From contig NZ_AP018724.1 in assembly GCF_004001245.1 (NCBI RefSeq), positions 310,001-374,000 of the forward strand: a stretch of DNA of 64,000 bases, read 5' to 3'. The position numbers and the translations under genes are program-made. The notes beneath the pieces were generated by a model. That model made no database searches, had not been told where the DNA came from, and was given only the letters and a program-made list of their open reading frames with translations. Origin of the DNA: Sulfurivermis fontis (GTDB lineage: Bacteria > Pseudomonadota > Gammaproteobacteria > Thiohalomonadales > Thiohalomonadaceae). Shown here piece by piece: positions 36,042-45,627 of this stretch (its first letter is position 1; every line of letters begins with the position of its first letter).

Positions 36042-37288
36042 AGCTGCTGTTCTTCGTCATCGTCGTCTTGGTCGGCACGGTGGGGCTGGCCCTGCTGGCG
36101 CAGAGCGAATCCGGCTATGTGCTGATCAGCTACGGGCCGTGGAGCGTCGAAACCTCCTTCACCTTCGCCGTGCTGGTGCTGCTGCTCGGCTTTGCCCTGT
36201 GCTATGCCGCCCTGCGCCTGATTGTCGGAGCCCTGGCCTTGCCGGCACGCCTGCGCGCCTGGCGCAGCAGCCGGCGCGCGCTGCGTGCCCGTCTGGTCAC
36301 CTACCGCGGTCTCACCGCCCTGGCGGAGGGCCACTGGCTCAAGGCCGAGCGTGATCTGTCGCGTTATGCCGCGCGCAGCGAAACGCCGCTGCTCAACTAT
36401 CTCGGTGCCGCCCGCGCCGCCCAGATGCTGGGCGACGAGGAGCGCCGCGACTACCACCTCGCCATGGCCCACAAGACTGCGCCGGAAGGCGAGCTGGCCG
36501 TGGGCGTGACCCAGGCCGAGTTGCAGATGGCCAGCGGCCAGCTGGAGCAGGCCCTGGCGACACTGATGCACCTGCACGGCAAGACGCCGAAGAACGTGCG
36601 TGTGCTGCAACTGCTGCAGCAGGTCTACGAACGCCTGGGCAGCTGGAACGAACTGGTGGCCCTGCTGCCGGAGCTGCGCAAGCGCCGTGCCCTGGAAGAG
36701 GATGAGGCCGACCTGCTGGAGCGCCGCGCCTGGGAGGCCCTGCTGCGCCAGGCCCATGAGCACGGCCACCTGGACAAGCTGCGCGAGCTGTGGGAACGCA
36801 TCCCGCGTCATCAGCGCCAGCACGCTTCGCTGCTGGCGGCCTATGTGCGCGGCCTGCTGGCCCTGGGCGGCGGCGACGAGGCGGAACATCTGTTGCGCGA
36901 GGCGGTGCGCCGGCAGTGGGATGCGGAGCTGGTGCGCCTGTACGGGCTGGCCGAGGGCAAGAATCCCACTCAGCAACTGGCGGCGGCGGAGGAGTGGCTC
37001 AAGCGCCACCAGCGCCATCCGCTGCTGCTGCTGAGCCTGGGGCGGCTGGCCATGCGCGCCCAGCTGTGGGGCAAGGCCCGCGCCTATCTCGAAGCCAGCG
37101 CCGGCATGGAGGCCCGTGCCGAAACCTATCGCATGCTGGGCGAACTGCTGGAGCGCCTGGGCGAGGAGAGTACCGCCCGCGATTACTATCACAAGGGCCT
37201 GGCCCTGGTAACCGGCAACGGCAAGTCCGGTCCGGTGGTGCCGTTGAAGCGCTTTCCGCTGATGACGCGGAGCATGAAGAAACCGTAG
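36038..37288 (+). CDS. hemY: HemY: two membrane helices plus TPR domain
   Basis: 416 aa, ATGA overlap with hemX. HemY_N: membrane helices at about 3-22 and 43-63 (SFTFAVLVLLLGFALCYAAL) with the conserved segment YGPWSVETS. TPR-like helical pairs follow to the end (for example LNYLGAARAAQMLGDEERR, LLLLSLGRLAMRAQLWGKA, ARDYYHKGLAL). This is the gammaproteobacterial HemY, unrelated to protoporphyrinogen oxidase HemY of Bacillus. Last of the hem operon. Confidence 0.92.
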   Translation: MKLLFFVIVVLVGTVGLALLAQSESGYVLISYGPWSVETSFTFAVLVLLLGFALCYAALRLIVGALALPARLRAWRSSRRALRARLVTYRGLTALAEGHWLKAERDLSRYAARSETPLLNYLGAARAAQMLGDEERRDYHLAMAHKTAPEGELAVGVTQAELQMASGQLEQALATLMHLHGKTPKNVRVLQLLQQVYERLGSWNELVALLPELRKRRALEEDEADLLERRAWEALLRQAHEHGHLDKLRELWERIPRHQRQHASLLAAYVRGLLALGGGDEAEHLLREAVRRQWDAELVRLYGLAEGKNPTQQLAAAEEWLKRHQRHPLLLLSLGRLAMRAQLWGKARAYLEASAGMEARAETYRMLGELLERLGEESTARDYYHKGLALVTGNGKSGPVVPLKRFPLMTRSMKKP

Positions 37289-37331
37289 GGGCCCACGCCG
37301 CGGGGGAACCAGCGTCTGGCACCGGCGCTGT

Positions 37332-37355
37332 GCGCCGAGAGGACTCGGCTCCTGA
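37332..37355. repeat. REP-like motif between hemY and the reductase gene
   Basis: CGCCGAGAGGACTCGGCTCCTG is a short stem (GCCGAG/CTCGGC) of the same GGAGCC-type repeat seen at 12.39 kb. It lies between convergent genes. Confidence 0.5.
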
Positions 37356-37365
37356 CAGACAGGAG

Positions 37366-38379
37366 CTAGTCCTTGGCCCACTCGAAGGCGTCGGAGTAGC
37401 AGTGTTCCGGGTCGAGGCCGCGTTCCACCAGGGCCTTCCTGGCGCCGAGCACCATCTCCGGCAGGCCGCAGGCGTAGACCTCGAAGCCGGTGAGGTCGGC
37501 GAAGTCGGCCAGTACCGCGTCCTGCACGTAGCCGGTGCGACCCTCCCACTGATCCTCTGCCGCCGGGCGTGACAGTACAGGATGGTAGTGGACGTTCACA
37601 TACTCCCGCGCCCAGCGCAGCGCCCGGTCGTGCATATACAGATCGCTCTTGGTGCGGGCACCCCAGTAGATGTGGATGGGGCGCTGCACGCCTTCGGCCA
37701 GGGCATGTTCGATGATGGCCTTCACCGGGCCGAAGCCGGTGCCGGTGGCGAGCAGGATGATGGGGCGCGCGGAGTCCTCGCGCAGGAAGAAGCTGCCGTG
37801 CGGGCCTTCGATGCGCACCAGATCCTTTTCGTGCATCTCGCTGAATACCTGTTCGGTGAAACGGCCGCCGCGCACCAGGCCGATGTGGAACTCGAGGAAC
37901 TCGTCGTCGTGCGGGGCGTTGGCGATGGAGAAGGCGCGCTTCTTGCCGTCGGCGAGGAGGAAGTTGACGTACTGGCCGGCGAGGTATTGCAGACGGTCGC
38001 CTTCCGGCAGCTTGAGCCACAGGCCCATCACGTTGGGGCTGAGCTTTTCCATGCGGCCCACCTTGGCCGGCAGGGTGTGCACCGGGATATCCTTGGTGGC
38101 GGTGACTTCCTTGATCTCCAGCACCAGATCGGAAGTCGCCTTGGCCACGCAGGGCAGGGCCATGCCCACCGCCAGTTCCTGTTCGGTAAGCGCGCCGGGC
38201 TCCTCGTCGCCGTAGTCCACCTCGCCCGCGACCACCTTGCACTTGCAGGCGCCGCAGAAGCCGTTGCGGCAGCCATAGGGGAAGGCGAGGCCGTGGCGCA
38301 GGGCCGCATCGAGGACGGATTCGCCCTGCTCCACCGGGAATTCGTGACCACTGGGTTCAACCTGGACTTTGAAGCTCAT
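37366..38379 (-). CDS. 2Fe-2S ferredoxin / flavin reductase (AscD, CDP-6-deoxyglucoseen-reductase-like)
   Basis: 337 aa. N-terminal plant-type ferredoxin: YGCRNGFCGACKCKV (C37, C42, C45) plus C77 (LPCVAKA). Then an FNR-type module: FAD site RAFSIANAP (RxYS variant), NAD site LLATGTGFGPVKAIIEH, and C-terminal VYACGLPEMV. Such proteins pass electrons from NAD(P)H via FAD to the cluster. The partner oxygenase or hydroxylase is not nearby, so the physiological acceptor is unknown. Confidence 0.9.
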   Translation of the reverse strand: MSFKVQVEPSGHEFPVEQGESVLDAALRHGLAFPYGCRNGFCGACKCKVVAGEVDYGDEEPGALTEQELAVGMALPCVAKATSDLVLEIKEVTATKDIPVHTLPAKVGRMEKLSPNVMGLWLKLPEGDRLQYLAGQYVNFLLADGKKRAFSIANAPHDDEFLEFHIGLVRGGRFTEQVFSEMHEKDLVRIEGPHGSFFLREDSARPIILLATGTGFGPVKAIIEHALAEGVQRPIHIYWGARTKSDLYMHDRALRWAREYVNVHYHPVLSRPAAEDQWEGRTGYVQDAVLADFADLTGFEVYACGLPEMVLGARKALVERGLDPEHCYSDAFEWAKD

Positions 38380-38455
38380 TAACTCTACCTTGTCGCTGGG
38401 TTATTGTTGACCGTAAAGGTATGGATTATCCGCCAATCGGCCTGGGAGTTAAACG

Positions 38456-39310
38456 GTGAATTTGATCTTTATCATCGGCTGCGGCGATATCGGCCTGCGC
38501 GTCGCCCGCCTGTGGCAGGCGCGGGGCGTCACGGTCCAGGCGCTGGCCCGTAGCGAGCAGGCGGCGGCGCGTCTGGTGTCTGCCGGCGTCCTGCCGGTGC
38601 GCGGCGATCTGGATGAGCCGACCTCCCTGCTCTCGTTGCCCCTGGCTGGTGCAACAGTCTACTACTTCGCGCCGCCGCCCGGGCAGGGGGATGGCGATGC
38701 GCGCATGCGCGCCTTCGTCGCCGCCGGCCTGCGACCGGAGCGGGTGATCTACATCTCCACTTCGGGGGTGTACGGCGATCGTGACGGCGCCTGGGTGGAT
38801 GAGGACACGCCGCCGGCGCCCGCCACCGATCGGGCGCGCCGCCGCCTGGATGCCGAAACGGTGTTGCGTGCCTGGGGCCGCAAGAGCGGGGTGAAGGTGA
38901 ACATCCTGCGCGTCGGCGGCATTTACGGCCCCGGGCGCTGGCCGCTGGAGCGGCTGCGCGCGGGCACCCCGGTGCTGCGCGAAGAAGAGTGCGGTTACAC
39001 CAACCGTATCCACGCCGATGATCTGGCGGCGATCTGCGTTGCCGCCGCCGAACGCGGCGGCGCCGATCGCATCTACAACGTCAGCGATGGCAGCAACGGC
39101 ACCATGACGCAGTACTTCTATGCGGTGGCCGATCGCTTCGGCCTGCCGCGCCCACCGGCCCTGCCCATGGCCGAGGCCATGCAGCAATTGAGCCCGGCCA
39201 TGCTGTCCTACCTCACCGAATCGCGCCGCATGGACAACCGGCGCCTGCTGAACGAGCTGGAGGTGACGCTGCGCTATCCGGATCTGGCGGCGGGTTTGCA
39301 AGACGTTTGA
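38456..39310 (+). CDS. NAD(P)-dependent epimerase/dehydratase, YeeZ-like
   Basis: 284 aa from GTG 38456 with GGGAG upstream. Extended SDR: the nucleotide loop is IIGCGDIGLRVA (6-17), where the usual GxxGxxG is GCGDIG. YISTSGVYGDR then has the catalytic-region serine and tyrosine, and INGV-like RVGGIYGPGRWPLERL follows. It resembles YeeZ and related sugar-nucleotide or thiazole-type SDRs; the substrate is unknown. Confidence 0.83.
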   Translation: MNLIFIIGCGDIGLRVARLWQARGVTVQALARSEQAAARLVSAGVLPVRGDLDEPTSLLSLPLAGATVYYFAPPPGQGDGDARMRAFVAAGLRPERVIYISTSGVYGDRDGAWVDEDTPPAPATDRARRRLDAETVLRAWGRKSGVKVNILRVGGIYGPGRWPLERLRAGTPVLREEECGYTNRIHADDLAAICVAAAERGGADRIYNVSDGSNGTMTQYFYAVADRFGLPRPPALPMAEAMQQLSPAMLSYLTESRRMDNRRLLNELEVTLRYPDLAAGLQDV

Positions 39311-39342
39311 CCCGTAGGGCCGGCTTCAGCCGGCCCTACGGG
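39311..39342. terminator. long perfect hairpin between convergent genes (REP-like)
   Basis: CCCGTAGGGCCGGCT-TC-AGCCGGCCCTACGGG, a 15-bp perfect stem that begins next to the stop of the YeeZ-like gene and precedes the ParA-like gene's 3' end. The inner GTAGGGCCGGCTTCAGCCGG is shared with the repeat at 15236. It may stop transcription from both sides. Confidence 0.7.
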
Positions 39343-39370
39343 TGCGTGGGTTGGTGCGGGAGAGCGGTTG

Positions 39371-40000
39371 TTATTGCTCGGCCAGCCAGCGCAGGATCGG
39401 TTGCCACTGTTCCGTATCGACCTCCACCAGGGCCGGCGGCAGTTCGGCGATGCCAAGGCCGCGATCGGCGGCGCGGATGTAGTTCTGGCTGTCGCGCAGG
39501 GTGGTGAGGAAGGGGATGCCCAGACTGCCGAGGAAGCGCTGCAGGGTGTGGTAGATGAGGGTGTGTTCCTTCACCCGGTTGGCGATGACGGCGATGCGCG
39601 TTTCCTGGCGCGAGACGCGGCCTACCAGCAGCAACTCTTCCACGAAGCGGGCGCAGGCACGGATGTCGATGGGCGAGGGCAGTACCGGGATGAGCAGGGT
39701 CTGCGCGCGCTTGACGTGCCGCTTGAGATCCTTGCCGTGCACCGCGGCGGGGGCGTCCATGACCACGTAGTCCATCCCCAGCGGCAGCAGCAGCTTGTCC
39801 TTTTCCTCATCCAGCGAGACGTGATAGATGGTCGGCCGTTCGGCGGGCCGCACCGCCAGCCAGTCGATGCTGCTGCCCTGCGGATCGAAGTCGGCCATGG
39901 CCACCTTCCTGCCCGCCTGGGCGAGGAAGCTGGCCAGGTTGGTCGCCAGGGTGGTCTTGCCGCAGCCGCCCTTGGGGTTGAGCACCATGATCTTCTGCAT
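39371..40000 (-). CDS. ParA/MinD-family ATPase
   Basis: 209 aa. Deviant Walker A KGGCGKTT (10-17) with the signature lysine, and FDPQGSS near 38-44. YVVMDAPAAVHG serves as Walker B. No ParB or chromosome-partition partner is adjacent, so this is one of the orphan ParA-like proteins that position other cargo (chemoreceptors, pili, plasmid-type loci). The cargo is unknown. Confidence 0.88.
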   Translation of the reverse strand: MQKIMVLNPKGGCGKTTLATNLASFLAQAGRKVAMADFDPQGSSIDWLAVRPAERPTIYHVSLDEEKDKLLLPLGMDYVVMDAPAAVHGKDLKRHVKRAQTLLIPVLPSPIDIRACARFVEELLLVGRVSRQETRIAVIANRVKEHTLIYHTLQRFLGSLGIPFLTTLRDSQNYIRAADRGLGIAELPPALVEVDTEQWQPILRWLAEQ

Positions 40001-40047
40001 TGCCGTTCCTTAATCTGCGCAGGCTCCACCTGTGAGGATACGACAAG

Positions 40048-40515
40048 TCACCGTTCCGAAGTCACCTCCAGCCGTTCGCGCAGGGCACGGATCACGGCGA
40101 GGGCATCGGCCAGACGCTGCGCTGGAATCCCCTGGGCGCATTCCGCCGCCCAGGCGGCCTGCTGCTCGTCCAGCGTGCGGTAGGCGCGTTCGCCCGCCTT
40201 GCTCAGGCGGTGCAGCGGCGCGCGGCGGTGGGCCGGGTTGTCCTCGCGCAGCAACAGTCCTTCCTCCACCAGGGCATCGGCGAGACGTTGCACGCTCTGC
40301 CGCTTCAGACCCATGCGGCGTGCGATGTCGGCTACCGTAAGGGCCTTGTCGTCGAGGGCGATGGCGCCGAGCACCTGCCAGCGCGCGCTGGTGAGGCCCA
40401 GCGGTGCGCTCATCGCGTCGCCGGCGGCGATGAGGCGGCCGTTGAAGCGGAAGGTCTCCAGCACCAGCTCGGTGAACAGGCCGCCGGCGCGGCTATGGGG
40501 AGTGGCGTTCTTCAT
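40048..40515 (-). CDS. MarR family transcriptional regulator
   Basis: 155 aa. Winged HTH: LTSARWQVLGAIALDDKALT, VADIARRMGLKRQSVQRLAD (60-79) as recognition region, and the wing LVEEGLLLREDNPAHRRA. The divergent gene at 40575 encodes a membrane protein, and a pair of palindromes lies between them, so autoregulation plus control of that neighbour is likely. Confidence 0.9.
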   Translation of the reverse strand: MKNATPHSRAGGLFTELVLETFRFNGRLIAAGDAMSAPLGLTSARWQVLGAIALDDKALTVADIARRMGLKRQSVQRLADALVEEGLLLREDNPAHRRAPLHRLSKAGERAYRTLDEQQAAWAAECAQGIPAQRLADALAVIRALRERLEVTSER

Positions 40516-40516
40516 A

Positions 40517-40553
40517 TTGACAGCATGCTGTCAAATAGACAGGATCGTGTCAA
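40517..40553. promoter_or_regulatory. double palindromic operator of the MarR regulator
   Basis: TTGACAGCATGCTGTCAA (40517-40534) is a perfect 18-bp palindrome. TAGACAGGATCGTGTCAA (40536-40553) is a second, imperfect copy with centres 19 bp apart. The first begins 2 bp upstream of the marR-type start codon. TTGACA at its edge could also be the -35 of the divergent gene. Confidence 0.8.
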
Positions 40554-40574
40554 CCTGGTGCAGGAGACACACGC

Positions 40575-41006
40575 ATGAAATCCATCCCCCACGCCATCGC
40601 CGGCAGCATCGCCTTCATCACCATCCTGGTGTTCTTCAGCGCCACCGTGATCGTCGAAGTCGGCGGCGACCCGGCCGCCATCGCCCGCGTCAAGGCAGCC
40701 ATCGTGCAGGGGCTGTGGCTGCTGATCCCGGCGCTGATGATCACCGGCGCCAGCGGCTTTGCCCTCGCGCGCGGGCGCAGCGGCAGGCTGCTGGCGGCGA
40801 AGCAGAGGCGCATGCCCTTCATCGCCGGCAACGGCCTGCTGATCCTGCTGCCGACCGCGCTGCTGCTGGATCACTGGGCGGCGGCGGGCCGGTTCGACGG
40901 GATGTTCTACACGGTGCAGGCCGTGGAGCTGCTGGCCGGTGCTATCAACCTGACCCTGATCGGCCTCAACATCCGCGACGGCGTGCGTCTGCGGAGCCGC
41001 GGTTAA
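40575..41006 (+). CDS. four-helix integral membrane protein
   Basis: 143 aa. Helices are visible at about 8-28, 45-65 (GLWLLIPALMITGASGFAL), 83-100 and 112-132. No family recognised. It is divergent from the MarR regulator and shares its operator region, so it is probably its target. Confidence 0.75.
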   Translation: MKSIPHAIAGSIAFITILVFFSATVIVEVGGDPAAIARVKAAIVQGLWLLIPALMITGASGFALARGRSGRLLAAKQRRMPFIAGNGLLILLPTALLLDHWAAAGRFDGMFYTVQAVELLAGAINLTLIGLNIRDGVRLRSRG

Positions 41007-41016
41007 CCTCGTTCAC

Positions 41017-42480
41017 TCATATCCCCAACTGATCCCACAGCGCATCGACACGCTGCTTGACCTCGTCGCTCATGCGGATCGGCGTGCCCCACTCGCGGCT
41101 GGTCTCGCCCGGCCACTTGTTGGTGGCGTCGAAGCCGATCTTGGAGCCGAGGCCGGAGATGGGTGAGGCGAAGTCGAGGTAGTCGATGGGGGTGTTCTCG
41201 ATCAGCGTGGTGTCGCGTGCCGGGTCCATGCGCGTGGTCATGGCCCAGATCACGTCCGGCCACGAGCGCACGTTGACGTCGTCATCGGTGACGATGACGA
41301 ACTTGGTGTACATGAACTGGCGCAGGAAGGACCAGATGCCGAGCATCACGCGCTTGGCATGGCCGGGATATTGTTTCTTGATGCTCACCACCGCCATGCG
41401 ATACGAACAGCCTTCCGGCGGCAGGTAGAAGTCGATGATCTCCGGAAACTGCTTTTGCAGGATCGGCACGAAGACTTCATTCAAGGCTACGCCGAGCACG
41501 GCCGGTTCGTCGGGCGGGCGGCCGGTGTAGGTGGAGTGATAGATGGGATTCTTGCGCCGGGTGATGCGCTCGATGGTGAACACCGGGAAACGGTCCACCT
41601 CGTTGTAGTATCCGGTGTGGTCGCCGTAGGGGCCTTCCTCCGCCATCTCGCCGGGATGGATCACGCCTTCCAGCACGTACTCGGCGGAGGCGGGCACCTG
41701 CAGGTCGCTGCCGATGCACTTCACCACCTCGGTCTTGCCCCCACGCAGCAGGCCGGCGAAGGCGTATTCGCTCAGCGTATCCGGTACCGGCGTCACCGCG
41801 CCGAGGATGGTGGCGGGGTCGGCGCCCAGGGCCACGGCGACGGGAAACGGCTGGCCGGGAAATTTCTGCTGGAACTCGCGGAAGTCCAACGCGCCGCCGC
41901 GGTGCGACAGCCAGCGCATGATCACCTTGTTGCGGCCCAGCACCTGCTGGCGGTAGATGCCGAGATTCTGCCGCTCCTTGTGCGGGCCGCGCGTCACCAC
42001 CAGTCCCCAGGTGATGAGCGGGGCGGCGTCGCCCGGCCAGCAGGTCTGGATCGGCAGCCGGCCCAGGTCCACGTCGTCGCCTTCCAGCACGATCTCCTGG
42101 CACGGCGCATCCCTTACCACCTTGGGCGCCATGTTGAGCACCTGCTTGAACTTGGGCAGCTTGTCGAGGGCATCGCGCAGGCCCTTGGGTGGTTCCGGCT
42201 CCTTGAGGAAGGCGAGCAGCTGGCCCACCTCGCGCAGCGCGCCGACCGACTCCTCGCCCATGCCGAGGGCGACGCGCTCCGGCGTGCCGAACAGATTGCC
42301 GAGCACCGGCACGGAGTGCCCCTTGGGATGCTCGAACAGCAGGGCCGGGCCGCCCGCGCGCAGGGTGCGGTCGCAGATTTCGGTCATCTCCAGATAGGGA
42401 TCGACCTCGACAGTGATGCGTTTCAGTTCGCCGCGTCGTTCCAGCAGGGTGATGAAGTCGCGCAGGTCCTTGTATTTCAT
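41017..42480 (-). CDS. ubiD: 4-hydroxy-3-polyprenylbenzoate decarboxylase
   Basis: 487 aa from ATG 42480. Prenylated-FMN decarboxylase of ubiquinone synthesis. The N-terminus [21 protein letters not shown], the central [18 protein letters not shown] with SHRGGALDF, and [11 protein letters not shown] near 290 (E and R of the prFMN site) match UbiD over full length. The open frame continues far upstream on the antisense of the MFS gene, but that part is not coding. Confidence 0.95.
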   Translation of the reverse strand: MKYKDLRDFITLLERRGELKRITVEVDPYLEMTEICDRTLRAGGPALLFEHPKGHSVPVLGNLFGTPERVALGMGEESVGALREVGQLLAFLKEPEPPKGLRDALDKLPKFKQVLNMAPKVVRDAPCQEIVLEGDDVDLGRLPIQTCWPGDAAPLITWGLVVTRGPHKERQNLGIYRQQVLGRNKVIMRWLSHRGGALDFREFQQKFPGQPFPVAVALGADPATILGAVTPVPDTLSEYAFAGLLRGGKTEVVKCIGSDLQVPASAEYVLEGVIHPGEMAEEGPYGDHTGYYNEVDRFPVFTIERITRRKNPIYHSTYTGRPPDEPAVLGVALNEVFVPILQKQFPEIIDFYLPPEGCSYRMAVVSIKKQYPGHAKRVMLGIWSFLRQFMYTKFVIVTDDDVNVRSWPDVIWAMTTRMDPARDTTLIENTPIDYLDFASPISGLGSKIGFDATNKWPGETSREWGTPIRMSDEVKQRVDALWDQLGI

Positions 42481-42564
42481 GGCCGGCCTTTCGGATGTGT
42501 GATGCCGGATTATAGAGGGCAAATGGGCTAAGATGCTCGCCTTGCCAACCTTCACCGTGATTCC

Positions 42565-43869
42565 ATGACTCCCACCTACGATCCCCGCCGATTCCAGCAG
42601 GTGCGCTGGGCCATCTATGCCGTGCTGGTATTGGCCTACATGTCGGTGTTCTTTCACCGCATGGCGCCGGCGGTGGTTTCGGCTGAACTGATGATGGCGT
42701 TTCACACCACTGGTGCCGTGCTCGGCTCGCTGGCAGCGATGTATTACTACATCTATACGGTCATGCAGATTCCTGCCGGTGTGCTGGCGGATACCGTGGG
42801 CACACGTGCGGTTGTGACCCTGGGCAATCTGGTGGCCGGCATCGGCTCCATCGTCTTCGGCCTGGCCGAGTCCATGGAGATGGCGATGACCGGCCGCTTC
42901 CTGGTCGGCCTCGGCGTATCGGTGATCTTCGTCGGTCTGATGAAGAGCAACACGGTGTGGTTCCGCGAACGCATTTACGGGCTCATCAGCGGCGTTACCC
43001 TGCTGCTCGGCAATGTCGGCTCCATCCTGGCGGCGGGCCCGCTGGCCTGGCTGCTCGGGCATGTGTCCTGGCGCGCGGCCTTTGTCGGCATCGGTGTGTT
43101 TTCCCTGCTGCTGGCGGTGCTGTCGCTGCTCATCGTGCGCAACCGGCCGGAGGATGCCGGCTTTCCTTCCGTGCGCGTGATGGAGGGCAAGACAGCCCAT
43201 GCGGAGCGCGAGCGGCACTGGCTGCACGACATGCGCGCGGTGTGGGGCAATCTGCGCGTCTGGCCCGGTTTCTGGTTCAACTTCGGCATGGCCGGCGGCC
43301 TGTTCGCCTTCGCCGGGCTGTGGGGCATTCCCCTGTTGCGCGATGTCCATGGCCTGAGCCGGGACGCGGCGGCGCAGTACACCACCCTGACCCTGCTGGC
43401 GATGGCGCTGGGCACCCTGCTGCTGGGCTGGATCTCCGACCGATTGGGGCGGCGCCAGCCGGTGATGGTGGGCAGTGCGCTGCTGTATCTGCTGGTGTGT
43501 GCCGGCCTGCTGTGGCTGCCGTGGACGCCGGGCACCAGCGGCAAGTTGTTGTTTGCACTGCTCGGCCTGTGCGGCAGCGGCTTCGTGCTGAGTTATGCCT
43601 GTGCCAAGGAGGTGTGCGCACCGGCGTTGTCGGGCATGGCGATCAGCGTGGTGAATACCGGGCTGTTTCTGGGGGCGGCGATCATGCAGCCGTTGTTCGG
43701 CTGGGTGCTGGACCGGGGCTGGGATGGCACCATGCTGAACGGCGTGCGTCTGTACAGTGCCGCCGACTATCACGCGGCGCTGTGGCTGATGCTGGGTTTT
43801 GCCGCCATCGCCTTCGTGGCGGCGCTGCGCCTCACCGAAACCCGCGGCCGCAACATCACCGTCGCTTAG
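42565..43869 (+). CDS. MFS transporter
   Basis: 434 aa with about 12 membrane helices. The loop 2-3 motif reads [14 protein letters not shown] near 72-85 and the inter-domain loop is basic ([12 protein letters not shown]). The second-half copy is [13 protein letters not shown] near 291. The substrate is unknown; it resembles the organic-acid/nitrate-like arm of the superfamily. Divergent from ubiD. Confidence 0.88.
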   Translation: MTPTYDPRRFQQVRWAIYAVLVLAYMSVFFHRMAPAVVSAELMMAFHTTGAVLGSLAAMYYYIYTVMQIPAGVLADTVGTRAVVTLGNLVAGIGSIVFGLAESMEMAMTGRFLVGLGVSVIFVGLMKSNTVWFRERIYGLISGVTLLLGNVGSILAAGPLAWLLGHVSWRAAFVGIGVFSLLLAVLSLLIVRNRPEDAGFPSVRVMEGKTAHAERERHWLHDMRAVWGNLRVWPGFWFNFGMAGGLFAFAGLWGIPLLRDVHGLSRDAAAQYTTLTLLAMALGTLLLGWISDRLGRRQPVMVGSALLYLLVCAGLLWLPWTPGTSGKLLFALLGLCGSGFVLSYACAKEVCAPALSGMAISVVNTGLFLGAAIMQPLFGWVLDRGWDGTMLNGVRLYSAADYHAALWLMLGFAAIAFVAALRLTETRGRNITVA

Positions 43870-43873
43870 TAAG

Positions 43874-44037
43874 GGAAGGTCTGAATAAGTCCATCCTGGA
43901 CTTTTCAGACCACGCCAAGCGAAAAGTGTGATTTTCGCTTGGCTTCATTTTTCAACGACTTATCGTCGTTGAAAAATGGCGGCACATCCCTGTGCCGCGG
44001 AAGCTCTGAACTTATTCAGAGCTTCCTCAGAGCTTCC
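43874..44037 (-). mobile_element. multi-hairpin MITE-like element, copy A
   Basis: Same element as copies B and C, in reverse orientation. It begins (plus strand) GGAAGGTCTGAATAAGT and ends with ACTTATTCAGAGCTTCC. An 11-bp end piece (GGAAGCTCTGA, minus strand) is duplicated. The flanks share TAA only. It fills the space between the convergent MFS and xthA genes and abuts the xthA stop codon. Confidence 0.85.
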
Positions 44038-44808
44038 CTAACGCTGAAACTCGGCGATGACCGGCGCGTGATCCGAGGGACGCTCCAACTTGCGCGTTTC
44101 CCTGTCGATGGTGGCGCTGACGCATTGCGCGGCCAGCGGCGCACTCGCCAGGATGTGGTCGATGCGCAGGCCGATGTTGCGGCGGAAGGCATTCATGCGG
44201 TAATCCCACCAGCTGTAACTTTTTTCCGGCTGCTCGAACAGGCGGAAGGTATCCACCAGCCCGGCGCCGAGCAGGCGTTGGAAGGCGGCGCGTTCCGGCG
44301 GTGAGAACAGCACGCTGTTCTCCCACGCCGCCGGGTCGTACACGTCGCGCTCATCCGGCGCGATATTGAAATCGCCCAGCACCACCAGATTGGGTGTGCG
44401 CAGCAACTGCGCTTCGACGAAGCTCTGCAACTTTTCCAGCCAGTCCAATTTGTAGGCGTACTTGTCCGAGCCCACTTCCTGGCCGTTGGGCACGTACAGG
44501 TCCAGCACATAGACATCGCCGAATTGCGCCCCGAGTACGCGCCGCTGCGGGTCATCGAGGCCGGGCAGGTCGGTGATGATGTCGCCGCCGGCGGCGGTGC
44601 GGCTGAGCAGGGCGACGCCGTTGTAGGTCTTTTGCCCGGAGTACAGCGCCTGATAACCGGCGGCTTCGAGCTCCGCACGCGGAAACTCGTCATCGGGCAT
44701 TTTGGTTTCCTGCAGGGCGAGCACATCGGGCTGCTGTGCCGCGAGCCAGTCCAGCACCTGGGGCAGACGCACACGCAGCGAGTTGACGTTCCAGGAGGCG
44801 ATTTTCAT
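44038..44808 (-). CDS. xthA: exodeoxyribonuclease III
   Basis: 256 aa. AP endonuclease / 3'-5' exonuclease of base-excision repair. MKIASWNVNSLRVRLPQVLDW at the start, LQETKMPD (E34 metal ligand), and LGDFNIAPDERDVYDP near 148 identify the family. The C-terminal WWDYRMNAFRRNIGLRIDHIL ends with SDHAPV, the catalytic histidine. Confidence 0.95.
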   Translation of the reverse strand: MKIASWNVNSLRVRLPQVLDWLAAQQPDVLALQETKMPDDEFPRAELEAAGYQALYSGQKTYNGVALLSRTAAGGDIITDLPGLDDPQRRVLGAQFGDVYVLDLYVPNGQEVGSDKYAYKLDWLEKLQSFVEAQLLRTPNLVVLGDFNIAPDERDVYDPAAWENSVLFSPPERAAFQRLLGAGLVDTFRLFEQPEKSYSWWDYRMNAFRRNIGLRIDHILASAPLAAQCVSATIDRETRKLERPSDHAPVIAEFQR

Positions 44809-44818
44809 AGCGACAGAT

Positions 44819-44892
44819 ACAAGTCGAAAGATACAAGAGAAAAGTGAGAATCAGTGCGGCAGCGTCGCCACGCCACTTGTTACTTGTATCTG
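44819..44892. repeat. heptad-type inverted repeat upstream of xthA
   Basis: GATACAAGTCGAAAGATACAAG faces CACTTGTTACTTGTATC (44873-44889). It is the most diverged of the four TCACTTG-type loci. It lies between xthA and the SH3-domain gene. Confidence 0.6.
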
Positions 44893-44895
44893 CGG

Positions 44896-45423
44896 TTAAA
44901 GTCGGAAGCCGCCGTGGCGCTCGCGGATACGCCAGTCCAGCCACATGATGCCGAGGATGAAGCCGGTCACCAGAGACACCAGCACGGCGAAGAACATCCA
45001 CCACGAGCGTGACACCTGATGATTCTCCTGCGCAGCGCGGGTCTGCTCGGCGAGCTGCCGGCGCGTGTTGTCCAGTTCTCTTACGGTGCGCTCATGCTGC
45101 TGCGCCAACGACAGCAGCAACACCTGGGCCGGCATGTCTTCCTGGAGCTGGCGCTGATGGATCCAGCCTTCGCTGCCATCCGGCAGGCGCACGCGCACGA
45201 AATCGCCCTGGCGCGTCAGTACCTGCAAGGCGGTGCCGGTGGGTAACTGCTGCATCGGCTTGCCGGCGGCGCGCGGCGCCGGATACAGGTCAGCGGCGAG
45301 GCGATCGGTGACATACAGCGTGGCGGCGGCGCCGGCCTGAAACGGCAGTAGCAGACAGAGCAGCACCATGGCTGCGCCTTGCCGATTTCCTCTCCACCGC
45401 TGCAGGCCAAATAATCGTCTCAT
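44896..45423 (-). CDS. TIGR04211-type SH3 domain protein
   Basis: 175 aa from ATG 45423. It has a signal peptide (ending AGAA, about residue 34), then a bacterial SH3 domain (LYVTDRLAADLYPAPRAAGK, VRLPDGSEGWIHQRQL, 36-95). A coiled coil (100-135) and a C-terminal membrane helix (WWMFFAVLVSLVTGFILGIMW) follow. Typical of the YgiM-like envelope proteins linked to cell-wall stress. Confidence 0.88.
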   Translation of the reverse strand: MRRLFGLQRWRGNRQGAAMVLLCLLLPFQAGAAATLYVTDRLAADLYPAPRAAGKPMQQLPTGTALQVLTRQGDFVRVRLPDGSEGWIHQRQLQEDMPAQVLLLSLAQQHERTVRELDNTRRQLAEQTRAAQENHQVSRSWWMFFAVLVSLVTGFILGIMWLDWRIRERHGGFRL

Positions 45424-45546
45424 TCCAATTAGCTTACTATCACGGTGAAGTTTTCGGCAAACCGGCATCCGTCCTGGTGGCGGTGGCAAGGCACGCTGCT
45501 TGCGCCCTGCACAGCAGGCGAGAGAGGGTGGGTACTGTGGCGGTGC

Positions 45547-45572
45547 AAAAAAAACGCGCCCCGAAGGGCGCG
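45547..45572 (-). terminator. intrinsic terminator of the sox operon
   Basis: On the minus strand CGCGCCC-TTCG-GGGCGCG is followed by eight T residues. It is a classic rho-independent terminator about 55 bases past the soxZ stop. Confidence 0.92.
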
Positions 45573-45627
45573 GGCAAACCCCATGCCTGTGGAAGGGAAG
45601 GAGGTCCCGATGAAAGCGGTGGTGAGA

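Noticed and set aside
42481-43773. N-terminal extension of the ubiD frame to 43773
   Set aside because: The extra 430 codons are antisense to the MFS transporter and have shadow composition (H/Q/R-rich); UbiD's natural N-terminus is at 42480.
43874-44037. Copy A-C elements as attC-like or integron-derived sites because GTTA-like bases adjoin them
   Set aside because: The GCGTT next to each copy is explained by AT-containing target sites; terminal inverted repeats and duplicated 4-bp flanks point to transposition, not IntI recombination.
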